Assembly (NCBI GenBank): GCA_025453735.1 | Contig: JALOPY010000078.1 | Span: 1-8,402, forward strand | DNA from: a bacterium | GTDB lineage: Bacteria > Zhuqueibacterota > Zhuqueibacteria > Thermofontimicrobiales > Thermofontimicrobiaceae | Direction: 5' to 3' | DNA length: 8,402 nucleotides | Made by a program: the position numbers and the translations under genes | Notes under the pieces: generated by a model | The model's input: only the letters and a program-made list of their open reading frames with translations | Database searches by the model: none | Told to the model about the DNA's origin: nothing | In this document: positions 1 to 6,358 of the stretch, in pieces | Layout of the letters: every line of letters begins with the position of its first letter | Numbering within the stretch: the stretch's first letter is position 1

Positions 1-129
1 GGATTGGCCGAAGGCTCTCGATTGCTCACAGACATCCCCAAAGACAAGGTTTTGACTTATCAGGACGTGGCGCGACCCGAAGGCCGGCTCTGCGACAAGC
101 TTCGGGCCGAGCAGGATCAGCATTTTTAA
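1..129 (+). CDS. C-terminal end of a SAF-domain NAD(P)-dependent oxidoreductase (partial)
   Basis: Frame 1 is open from the first base to a TAA at 127-129 and gives 42 residues. The fragment contains IPKDKVLTYQDV, then a stretch ending in LCDKLRAEQ and the terminal residues DQHF. I recognise this as the typical tail of homoserine-dehydrogenase-like, Gfo/Idh-type oxidoreductases with a SAF domain, which often lie in nucleotide-sugar or O-antigen clusters. In that family the tail reads IPKD-x-x-LTY-x-D-V, then an LR-x-EQ motif. The N-terminal Rossmann domain and the start lie outside the window, so cofactor and substrate cannot be judged. No terminator hairpin follows the stop. The 166 bases to the transposase remnant contain nothing else I can name. 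The family call rests on a short fragment recalled from memory. Confidence 0.62.
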   Translation, partial: GLAEGSRLLTDIPKDKVLTYQDVARPEGRLCDKLRAEQDQHF

Positions 130-284
130 TAAGGCGAGCAGTAGGTAAGGGATTTGAAAAAGATAAATTCCACAATTTGAGGCTGGCCTTCCGCTAATTT
201 TTTCGTCAGGTTTGAATTAATGATGATATTTGCCCTGGACAATTCAAGCTGGTCATGTCATGGTCATCATAAAACCCATAACCT

Positions 285-289
285 GGAGG
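285..289 (+). promoter_or_regulatory. Ribosome binding site of the transposase remnant
   Basis: GGAGG lies 6 nt before ATG 296 and 3 nt before ATG 293. The spacing favours 296, giving a protein starting MAPKIERVD, which is also where family resemblance begins. Confidence 0.6.
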
Positions 290-295
290 TTTATG

Positions 296-1412
296 ATGGC
301 CCCCAAAATAGAGAGAGTCGACACGATACCGCTCATCATTTCATTTCTTGACAAGATGGTTGTTCAGCAGGTGATCGACGGTATCTTCATTTCCCATGGC
401 AACTGGTCCGGGCTCAGTTATGGTCAGTTGACGGTTTTGTTTGTGACCTATGTGTTGCACACGCTGGCCCATCGGTTTTCCGGGATGGAAGCCTGGGTCA
501 ATCACCACAGAGCGGTTATCGAACGTGTGACGGGCTGGCGCGTGGGTGAAAAGGATGCCACTGACGATTGGCTGGACAGACTGGCGGAAGTTCTGGGTGA
601 AAACATGGATGGTCAGCTGCAGCCATGCACATGCGCAGCGTTAAGATAAATCTTTCCAAAATTGTTTGGACAAAGCCGAGGAGAAACTCTCCAATCTCAA
701 GGTCAAGGCCAAAGAAAGCGCCGACTCGTTTCGGCTCAAAGCCGAGAAGATATTGCAGGCCTGCAACCTAGAGGCGAATTTTCGTCTTGAGATCAACGAA
801 ACCATAACACCGCAGAAAGAGTATGTCGGCAGAGGACGCCCCGACCCGAAAAACCCCCTTTGAAATGGTGGATATTCGAAACCTTGCCCTGGTGGTGCAT
901 GGCAATGAAGAGCTGATCGCTCAATTCCGATTGCTCGCCGGTTGGCGGATTTTTGTAATCAATGTTGCTGAAAGCCGGATGACGCTCAACCAAAGCACGC
1001 AGTACTACCGGGTTGAGTGGCTGGTGGAAAGGGGTTTTCACCGATTTAAAAGGGGGCATATCCCGGTCCTGCCGCTTTTTTTACGTCTGCCGGAAAAAGA
1101 ACCAAGGGGCTGATGCTGATGTTGACAATCGCCCTTCAGGTATTGACCCTGATGTAATTCGTTTCCCGCAGGGAGTTATCCAAATTGGGTGAATCCATTT
1201 CAGGACTTGTTCCCGGCAATCCTAAAATGAAGACAACCCGCCCGACGGCGGAACGGTTACTTTCACAATTCGATAACCTCCACCCGTTGATCGAAGACAA
1301 GGGGAAAAGGATTTCGGCCGTGATGGTTGAAGGGTTCACAACCTTACAGAAGAAAATCCTATCCATCCTGAAATTGCCAGAAGAAATTTATGACCTTTCC
1401 TTCAAGCATTAA
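296..1412 (+). pseudogene. Decayed IS1634/DUF4277-type transposase, catalytic core deleted
   Basis: Transposase remnant in three reading frames. Piece 1 (296-649, frame 2) starts at ATG 296 behind GGAGG at 285-289 and matches the DUF4277 N-terminal domain of IS1634-type transposases (APKIERVDTIPLI, then YGQLTVLFVTYVLHTLAHR). Piece 2 (about 645-845, frame 3) is the coiled region KAEEKLSNL through YVGRGRP. Piece 3 (about 847-1100, frame 1) carries LAGWRIFVIN and the YYRVEWLVERGFHRFK block, including the E-6-K spacing of the third catalytic acid. Piece 4 (about 1107-1412, frame 3) reads GLMLMLTIALQVLTLM, then TAA at 1155-1157, then FVSRRELSKL and RPTAERLL to the end. The stop sits where family members commonly have glutamate, so it is probably GAA to TAA. 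The stretch between pieces 1 and 2, which should hold both catalytic aspartates, is missing. The remnant is about 370 codons against roughly 500-570 for intact members. The element cannot move itself. Confidence 0.85.
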
Positions 1413-1498
1413 AAAAGAATTCGGCTTTCTGAAATGAGCGAAACCCAAGGGATAAAACCCAGTAAAAAATTTTGCCGTGTATGGAGAGCAAGGAGCAT

Positions 1499-2335
1499 AT
1501 GTACAAAGATAGTATAAATACATCTGTGATTTTAATTAAACCCAGGTCTGGTTGGCAAATAATAGATTTCAAAGCCTTAATGGAGTATCGGGATCTGTTT
1601 TTTTTCCTTGTTTGGAGAGATATTAAAGTTCTTTATGCGCAGACTATTTTGGGTTTTTCATGGGCAGTTCTGGAGCCCCTGGTACAACTTGTTGTTTTTA
1701 CGATTATTTTTGGTCGCGTTGCAAAAGTGCCGACCGATGGAATTCCATTCGTTTTATTTAGTTCTGTAGCTATTATCCCATGGACCTATCTTTCGCAAGC
1801 GATGACACAATCAAGTCAAAGTCTTGTGCTGGGACAGGGGATGCTTGGAAAAGTTTATTTTCCAAGGTTAATATTCCCGATTACACCAGTACTCTCCAAA
1901 TTAGTTGACTTTGGGATTTCCATTATTCTTGTTATAGCAATAATGATTTATTACCGGGTTATGCCTACATGGAATTTACTTTTATTCCCTCTTCTTTTAT
2001 TGTTGATGATGAGCATCAGCGCAGGGATTGGCTTATGGCTGTCTGCTCTCGCAATAAGATATCGTGATGTAAAATATGCTATGGCTTTTGGCCTTAAGAT
2101 GCTTATGTATTCGGCACCAATCGTCTATTCCGCTTCCTCGATACCTGAAAAATTTCGTATTATTTATTCCTTAAATCCGATTGTGAGCGTAATAGAGGGC
2201 TATCGGGCCTGTTTTTTGGGTACTCCCATTCTTTGGCAATTTATTTTACCTGGAGTGGGCGTAGCGGCAATCATCTTAATCGGTGGAGCAATGTATTTCC
2301 AGCGAATGGAGCGGTTTTTTGTAGATGTCATTTAA
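1499..2335 (+). CDS. wzm: Wzm-like ABC-2 polysaccharide/O-antigen export permease
   Basis: Inner-membrane subunit of a two-component ABC exporter that moves undecaprenyl-linked polysaccharide to the periplasm, pairing with the ATPase downstream. From ATG 1499 it is 278 residues, normal for the family. The N-terminus has the characteristic amphipathic entry (IKPRSGWQIIDFKALMEYRDL, about residues 13-33), then FLVWRDIKVLYAQTILGFSW, a hallmark of Wzm/TagG-type permeases. Hydrophobic spans lie at about 51-71, 80-98, 128-151, 158-178, 194-212 and 244-272. LNPIVSVIEGYRACFLG (about 235-251) is another family signature. ATG 1499 is preferred because AAGGAG ends 3 nt before it, slightly tight. ATG 1481, in frame upstream, has no Shine-Dalgarno. 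The 31-nt gap to wzt implies one operon. A clear promoter is not visible in the 86 bases after the IS remnant. Confidence 0.92.
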   Translation: MYKDSINTSVILIKPRSGWQIIDFKALMEYRDLFFFLVWRDIKVLYAQTILGFSWAVLEPLVQLVVFTIIFGRVAKVPTDGIPFVLFSSVAIIPWTYLSQAMTQSSQSLVLGQGMLGKVYFPRLIFPITPVLSKLVDFGISIILVIAIMIYYRVMPTWNLLLFPLLLLLMMSISAGIGLWLSALAIRYRDVKYAMAFGLKMLMYSAPIVYSASSIPEKFRIIYSLNPIVSVIEGYRACFLGTPILWQFILPGVGVAAIILIGGAMYFQRMERFFVDVI

Positions 2336-2366
2336 ATTATTGAAAAATTATCGGGAAAAAAAATAG

Positions 2367-3665
2367 ATGAATTCCGCAGACATTGCAATAAAAGTAGAAA
2401 ATATAAGTAAGCGGTACAGAATCGGAACAAAAGAGGATATTCACGACACCATAGGAGGGGCAATATTTGATTTTTTTAAAAGCCCGATTAAAAATTATAA
2501 AAAATATCGCTCATTATATAAGTTTGATGATGATATTAATGATTCTTCAGATATTCTTTGGGCACTAAAAAGTGTCTCTTTCAATGTAAAAAGAGGTGAA
2601 GTAATAGGGATTATAGGTAGAAATGGCGCAGGAAAGTCAACTTTGCTTAAAATATTATCCAGAATTACGGATCCTACAAGTGGCAGTGCTGAGATACGCG
2701 GTAAAGTATCAAGCCTTTTAGAGGTTGGCACAGGATTTCATCCGGAATTGACCGGCAGGGAAAATATATTCCTGAACGGAACAATTCTTGGGATGAAAAA
2801 AATTGAGGTGGAAAAAAAATTTGATGAAATTGTTGAATTTTCAGGAGTTAAAAAATTTATTGACACCCCGGTAAAACGGTATTCGAGCGGTATGAAGGTT
2901 CGACTTGCTTTTGCTGTAGCTGCGCATCTCGAACCTGAGATTTTAATTATTGACGAAGTCTTATCAGTGGGTGATGCCGACTTTCAAAAAAAATGCCTTG
3001 GAAAAATGAGGGACCATACACAAGAGGGCCGAACAGTGTTGTTTGTTAGCCACAACCTGGGAGCTGTTATTGACCTTTGTCCAAGATCGATTGTTTTGGA
3101 AAAAGGTCAAATCTTAGCCGAAGGACCTTCCAGAGAAATAGTAGAGCAATATCTTTCAACACTTTTTGTTCCTGTTGACAATATGAACCTTCGGGATATC
3201 CCAGCAAGAAGCGGGGATGGGCGGCTTCGATTTGTTGCCGCATACTTTCAAGGCCAGGATGGTAAGCGCATAAGCATGCCTATTTCCGGCCACCCAGTAG
3301 ACATTATTTTAGAATTTTCAAATAAAATGGATTTATTGAATACTGCATTCGTTTTGACTATTTTTAATCAAATGGGAGTCGCTGTAACACACTTCGCTGT
3401 GGGATTAAACGGGAAGCCGTTTCAAATTCCAAAAGGTGAATGGAAGGCAATATGCCAAATACCTAAACTCCCCCTTCCCATTGGTAACTATAAAATTTCT
3501 ATCGCCGCAAGCGATGATATTGGAAAGCTCGATGGCGTAACTACGGCCTGTATTTTCGATATCGAAACAAGTAGTTTTTTTAAAAATAATTGCACACCGT
3601 TAATGAGATATTCTGCTGCATTGGTTGATCATAATTGGAAGTTAATCCCTAAAACAAATTCCTAA
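2367..3665 (+). CDS. wzt: Wzt-like ABC exporter ATPase with C-terminal glycan-binding domain
   Basis: Cytoplasmic ATPase that powers Wzm-mediated export of lipid-linked polysaccharide. It has 432 residues, matching the long two-domain Wzt class rather than the short ATPase-only KpsT/TagH class. Walker A GRNGAGKST is at 84-92, the EVGTGFHPELTGREN segment at about 119-133 covers the Q-loop region, the signature YSSGM is at 172-176, Walker B ILIIDE at 192-197 and the H-loop histidine is 229. Residues from about 275 to 425 form a separate beta-rich domain with the features of the Wzt C-terminal carbohydrate-binding fold (for example the ISGHPVDIILEF region and PLPIGNYKISIAAS). In characterised systems this domain recognises the modified non-reducing end of the finished chain, so its partner is strain-specific. 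The N-terminal insert before Walker A (about 20-62) is typical of this class. The ribosome binding site is weak (GGGA about 12 nt upstream), suggesting coupling to wzm. The 87-nt gap downstream has no obvious terminator. Confidence 0.94.
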   Translation: MNSADIAIKVENISKRYRIGTKEDIHDTIGGAIFDFFKSPIKNYKKYRSLYKFDDDINDSSDILWALKSVSFNVKRGEVIGIIGRNGAGKSTLLKILSRITDPTSGSAEIRGKVSSLLEVGTGFHPELTGRENIFLNGTILGMKKIEVEKKFDEIVEFSGVKKFIDTPVKRYSSGMKVRLAFAVAAHLEPEILIIDEVLSVGDADFQKKCLGKMRDHTQEGRTVLFVSHNLGAVIDLCPRSIVLEKGQILAEGPSREIVEQYLSTLFVPVDNMNLRDIPARSGDGRLRFVAAYFQGQDGKRISMPISGHPVDIILEFSNKMDLLNTAFVLTIFNQMGVAVTHFAVGLNGKPFQIPKGEWKAICQIPKLPLPIGNYKISIAASDDIGKLDGVTTACIFDIETSSFFKNNCTPLMRYSAALVDHNWKLIPKTNS

Positions 3666-3694
3666 TATACTAAGAATTCAAGATATCATTTTTT

Positions 3695-3723
3695 TCGAAA
3701 CCACCCATTTGTGCACTTATAAC
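3695..3723 (+). promoter_or_regulatory. Possible weak promoter before the AsnB-like gene
   Basis: TCGAAA at 3695-3700 (4 of 6 matches to TTGACA) and TATAAC at 3718-3723 (5 of 6 matches to TATAAT) are 17 nt apart in the gap between wzt and the AsnB-like gene. In such AT-rich DNA this could be chance, and read-through from wzt is equally possible. Confidence 0.25.
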
Positions 3724-3752
3724 GAATAGCAGTTTGCTTCAAGGGATTTTTG

Positions 3753-5564
3753 ATGGCTAATTTTATCGCAATTGTAGATGCAAATGAAAAACGTCGGAAA
3801 AGCTTTATAAAAAAGATAAAATCAAAATTATCGCCTTTCGAGGGATTGATTCAAAATGAATGTTATTCAGAAAATTTTCACTCGGTTTGGGCTGCAACGA
3901 AAAAGGCTCCAATTAGCTTTTTATCTAACGAAAAAAAAGCTTCCATTCTATGGGGCGATGCTTTTTACGGGAATGAGCATGAGAGAATCGATGCCGAAAA
4001 ATTATGGGCCATTTGGAATGATAGTAGTGATGTAAAAGGTACTCCTTTTGATGGTTTTCATGCTGGCTTAACTTATTCTCCAAAGTGTGGAATAATTGCA
4101 GGTTCCGATCTTCTTGGAATCTTTCCCATATACTATTATTCAAAAGGAGATGTTTTATTATTAGGATCAAGTTCAGAACTATTCCAATTCCACCCAATTT
4201 TTGAGAAAGAATTCAATCCGATAGGTCTTGTTAGTATTCTAATATCGATGCACATTATTAACGGGGAAACGCTTTTAAAAGGGGTTAAGCGCTTAGGATC
4301 GGGAAAGCTTCTTGTCTGGCAAAACGGTTCCGATCCCAAGGAAATTTTACAATATGAATTTCCGGTCTCGAATAAATATTTTAGCTTACCTTTTTTAAAT
4401 CATGTGGATATTCTGGACAAAGCGATCGAAGAAGCGGTTAACTATAACATTTCCAGCAGGGTAAAATACATTCTTATGCTTTCAGGGGGGTTGGACTCCA
4501 GAATGCTGGCTGGATATCTTAAAAAGACAAATGCTGATGTTGAAGCCCTCACACTTGGTTTACCTAAAGACTTTGAAGTGGAATGTGCCGCAAGGGTTGC
4601 AAAAAAACTGTTATTTCGACATCACGTGGCCGAAATTTCTTCTGATCAATATCCGGTATTCGCAGAACTTCAAACCCGCTGGGAACATTGTGCTAATGGT
4701 TTCAATACAATTCATAGCTGGGGAATACCTTCATATCTAAGGGATTATTCAGAAAGAGTTTTTACAGGTTACACATTAGATGCTGTTATTGGTACAAGAT
4801 ACCTAACATGGGCGCTTTCTCCGTCTTCGAATACCATGTCATTCGAGTCGTTTTTTAAAAATATTAATGCATATGGCATTCATATAGATATTTTAAAAAA
4901 ACTATGGAGGAAGGAAATTTTTGGGGATGCTGTTGAAGAAATGAAATCTTGTTTTCAAAAAGTTTATTGCGGGTATTCCGATGTCGAGTCCCAAAGGGCA
5001 TGGTGCTTTAACTTATATCACAGGCAACGATATCATGTTGGGCCAATACTGTGGCGGCTTTCATTTGGTGCTTGGCCTGTCTCTCCAATATTTGACAGGA
5101 AAGTATTGGAAAGCGCGGGGGGTATGCCTGCTGCTACAATCGCAGATCGAAGAGCTCAGGAAAAAATTGTTTGCAAACGGTTTCCCAATTTGGCTGCGCT
5201 TCCCTTGGATCGAAATAGTTTCAATACAGAACCCCTTCAGCCAAGAATTCGTCATCTTATACTAAAACAATTTAAATTTCGGCTAAAACAAATGAATTTG
5301 ATGGAATTTTTGGGGAAAAATAGGAAAAATAGCGAACGGCGTCGCTACTTTCGCATTTATGATATCAACGGCCCTGGTTGGTTGGCAGTTCGGCATCAGG
5401 CAGAAAATTACCGGGAAAATGTTTTTCCTTTTTTTGAAAAAAATATTTTAAAGGAAATATTACCTTCTCCCAGTGTTAAAATTAACCTGAAAAACGGGAT
5501 TGATGATGCGTCTGGTATAAAATCATTGCTTGGATTTTTTCTATGGACAAAGGATCATCTTTGA
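3753..5564 (+). CDS. Asparagine-synthetase-like ATP-dependent ligase lacking the glutaminase cysteine
   Basis: Two-domain protein of 603 residues in the asparagine synthetase B / beta-lactam synthetase superfamily. The start at ATG 3753 follows AAGGGA (3741-3746) at 6 nt; a TTG one codon earlier is less likely. Residues 1 to about 190 keep the Ntn-amidotransferase-like layout, with DGFHAGLTY, then GSDLLGIFPIYYY and LLLGSSSELFQFHP matching the GxFAF...DRxGxxPLYY...SE region of AsnB. The nucleophile at position 2 is alanine (MANFIAIVD) instead of cysteine, so glutamine hydrolysis is not expected. The ligase domain has the PP-loop SGGLDSR at 244-250, which binds ATP pyrophosphate. The usual G-x-G-x-DE block is FTGYTLDAVIG, keeping Asp343 but with Ala after it. 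The segment near the end (KIVCKRFPNLAALPLDRNSF) replaces the usual K/R-rich active-site loop and seems to lack its lysine. Next to Wzm/Wzt a role in amidating a sugar acid or another glycan substituent is plausible. That is inference. Confidence 0.8.
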   Translation: MANFIAIVDANEKRRKSFIKKIKSKLSPFEGLIQNECYSENFHSVWAATKKAPISFLSNEKKASILWGDAFYGNEHERIDAEKLWAIWNDSSDVKGTPFDGFHAGLTYSPKCGIIAGSDLLGIFPIYYYSKGDVLLLGSSSELFQFHPIFEKEFNPIGLVSILISMHIINGETLLKGVKRLGSGKLLVWQNGSDPKEILQYEFPVSNKYFSLPFLNHVDILDKAIEEAVNYNISSRVKYILMLSGGLDSRMLAGYLKKTNADVEALTLGLPKDFEVECAARVAKKLLFRHHVAEISSDQYPVFAELQTRWEHCANGFNTIHSWGIPSYLRDYSERVFTGYTLDAVIGTRYLTWALSPSSNTMSFESFFKNINAYGIHIDILKKLWRKEIFGDAVEEMKSCFQKVYCGYSDVESQRAWCFNLYHRQRYHVGPILWRLSFGAWPVSPIFDRKVLESAGGMPAATIADRRAQEKIVCKRFPNLAALPLDRNSFNTEPLQPRIRHLILKQFKFRLKQMNLMEFLGKNRKNSERRRYFRIYDINGPGWLAVRHQAENYRENVFPFFEKNILKEILPSPSVKINLKNGIDDASGIKSLLGFFLWTKDHL

Positions 5565-5620
5565 AATATTTAATATGGCTATCCATAAAGCTGAAGTGAT
5601 CAATAAATTGGATAGGAGAG

Positions 5621-5642
5621 AAAACCGGGAAGCACCGGCTTT
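5621..5642 (+). terminator. Weak hairpin, possible terminator after the AsnB-like gene
   Basis: AAAACCGG (5621-5628) and CCGGCTTT (5635-5642) pair around a GAAGCA loop with one A-C mismatch, followed by AATTTGTT. The four-pair GC core and interrupted T tract make this marginal, but it lies 57 nt after the stop, where an operon end would fit. Confidence 0.3.
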
Positions 5643-5738
5643 AATTTGTTCGTAAAATTGTTATTGTTGGGGATTTTGGGTCTAAAATACTGCCAGAGCA
5701 ATCCCGCACCACTTGCAAGCGGATGCGGCCAAATTTTT

Positions 5739-5916
5739 GTATCTGATCACAGGTTAAACCAATTGAAATTATTCAATAATTTTTCTAATGATTTTGACCC
5801 ATGCTATGTAACTTATTGAATTTACATGATGTCGCTTTTGAGACTCAATTTGGTCTGATTGTTAATATCATTTAATTTCGAAAGGTTAAAGCGATCATAC
5901 CCTTGTGATCAGATAC
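5739..5916. repeat. 13-bp perfect inverted repeat enclosing 152 bp
   Basis: GTATCTGATCACA at 5739-5751 is the exact reverse complement of TGTGATCAGATAC at 5904-5916. The total span is 178 bp and the interior is AT-rich and non-coding. An 8-bp direct repeat AGGTTAAA (5751-5758 and 5883-5890) lies near each arm. The arrangement is like a small non-autonomous element, but no flanking target duplication is visible. Confidence 0.5.
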
Positions 5917-5932
5917 GGGGAATCTCTGTTTT

Positions 5933-5969
5933 GACTCGACAAGTAAAAATCGACTTTTTTGGCCGAGTC
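5933..5969. repeat. Hairpin GACTCG/CGAGTC
   Basis: GACTCG (5933-5938) pairs with CGAGTC (5964-5969), and inside it AAGT (5941-5944) can pair with ACTT (5953-5956). It is not followed by a T tract, so it is not a standard terminator in either obvious orientation. Function unknown. Confidence 0.3.
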
Positions 5970-6121
5970 CGCAGGCAACACGAGGCCAACTAAGCGCCCT
6001 ACCTTTGTCATAGGATGGATCGTGACCTTTTACCCTTCCATCATTTTCTCAATTCAACAATTTCCCCGCAGGCAAAGGTAACCCGAGGTTTCTGGCAAAG
6101 ACTGGTCTTTAGAATTTTAAA

Positions 6122-6150
6122 TTGACAAACAAAACTTTTTTTGTGATAAT
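6122..6150 (+). promoter_or_regulatory. Strong sigma70-type promoter of the LamG gene
   Basis: A perfect -35 TTGACA (6122-6127) is 17 nt from a -10 GATAAT (6145-6150), which matches consensus at 5 of 6 positions. An extended -10 TG lies at 6142-6143. Transcription would start near 6157-6158, leaving a leader of about 200 nt before ATG 6359. This is the best promoter in the window and suggests the LamG gene is its own transcription unit. Confidence 0.72.
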
Positions 6151-6216
6151 TATAGTATACACTTTGGTACCGATCAACAAAGCCGGTAAAAAACCTTAAC
6201 AAAACGAATTCAAGTT

Positions 6217-6276
6217 TTTTGGTTCGCCATAGGGGAAATTCTGTTATATTTTCCGTTTGCTTTTCGGCTACCAAAA
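6217..6276 (+). promoter_or_regulatory. Foldable stem in the LamG leader RNA
   Basis: TTTTGGT (6217-6223) pairs with ACCAAAA (6270-6276) and GCC (6226-6228) with GGC (6266-6268), separated by a 2/1 internal loop. Inside, GGAAA (6234-6238) can pair with TTTCC (6250-6254). The result is a two-level stem in the transcribed leader. No known riboswitch consensus was recognised. It could stabilise the RNA or regulate it, or it could be chance. Confidence 0.35.
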
Positions 6277-6325
6277 TCAACACAATCGAAATGGAATCAG
6301 GAAAATTATTGAAGGTGATTTGAAG

Positions 6326-6355
6326 ATGCCAAAAATGCTTTGGATAAGGAGTTAA
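6326..6355 (+). CDS. Nine-codon upstream ORF in the LamG leader
   Basis: ATG 6326 opens a nine-residue frame, MPKMLWIRS, ending in TAA 6353-6355, three nt before the LamG start at 6359. GAAGGTG (6311-6317) lies 8 nt before its start. Its last codons overlap the AAGGAG ribosome binding site of the LamG gene, so a ribosome translating it would occupy that site and could couple or limit downstream translation. The peptide is too short to judge by composition, and chance is quite possible. Confidence 0.3.
   Translation: MPKMLWIRS
6346..6351 (+). promoter_or_regulatory. Ribosome binding site of the LamG gene
   Basis: AAGGAG is placed 7 nt before ATG 6359, a near-ideal site that fixes this start and keeps a full signal peptide. 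Confidence 0.75.
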
Positions 6356-6358
6356 TCA

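Larger units (their letters stand above)
189..1443. mobile_element. Probable extent of the IS remnant (imperfect end repeats)
   Basis: The bases at 189-200 (TTCCGCTAATTT) match the reverse complement of 1432-1443 (TTTCGCTCATTT) at 10 of 12 positions. These lie outside the start and stop of the transposase remnant, as terminal inverted repeats would. The match does not extend convincingly inward or outward, and I see no target-site duplication. The ends are therefore a weak proposal and could be chance in AT-rich DNA. Confidence 0.25.
5565..6121. other. Gene-free stretch with scattered repeats
   Basis: No reading frame here has a credible start, ribosome binding site and protein-like composition. 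A 36-codon frame from ATG 6015 exists but resembles nothing I know. The stretch contains the weak hairpin at 5621-5642, the 13-bp inverted repeat at 5739-5751/5904-5916, a hairpin at 5933-5969, and a 10-bp direct repeat CCGCAGGCAA (5969-5978; its second copy is at 6066-6075). No tRNA or known riboswitch could be recognised by eye. It may be debris of a lost gene or small element. Confidence 0.5.

Noticed and set aside
3753..5564. Lasso-peptide cyclase of a RiPP cluster
   Set aside because: The ligase fold and missing cysteine would fit, but no precursor peptide, leader-binding protein or transglutaminase-like protease is present; the neighbours are polysaccharide exporter genes.
6010..6120. 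Cyclic-di-GMP-type riboswitch suggested by a GGCAAAGG-like string
   Set aside because: The pairing and the second conserved block do not fit the consensus, and the segment lies upstream of the -35 box of the LamG promoter, so it would not be in that transcript.
6015..6125. 36-codon frame from ATG 6015
   Set aside because: It has no convincing ribosome binding site, resembles no known protein and overlaps the promoter region at its end.
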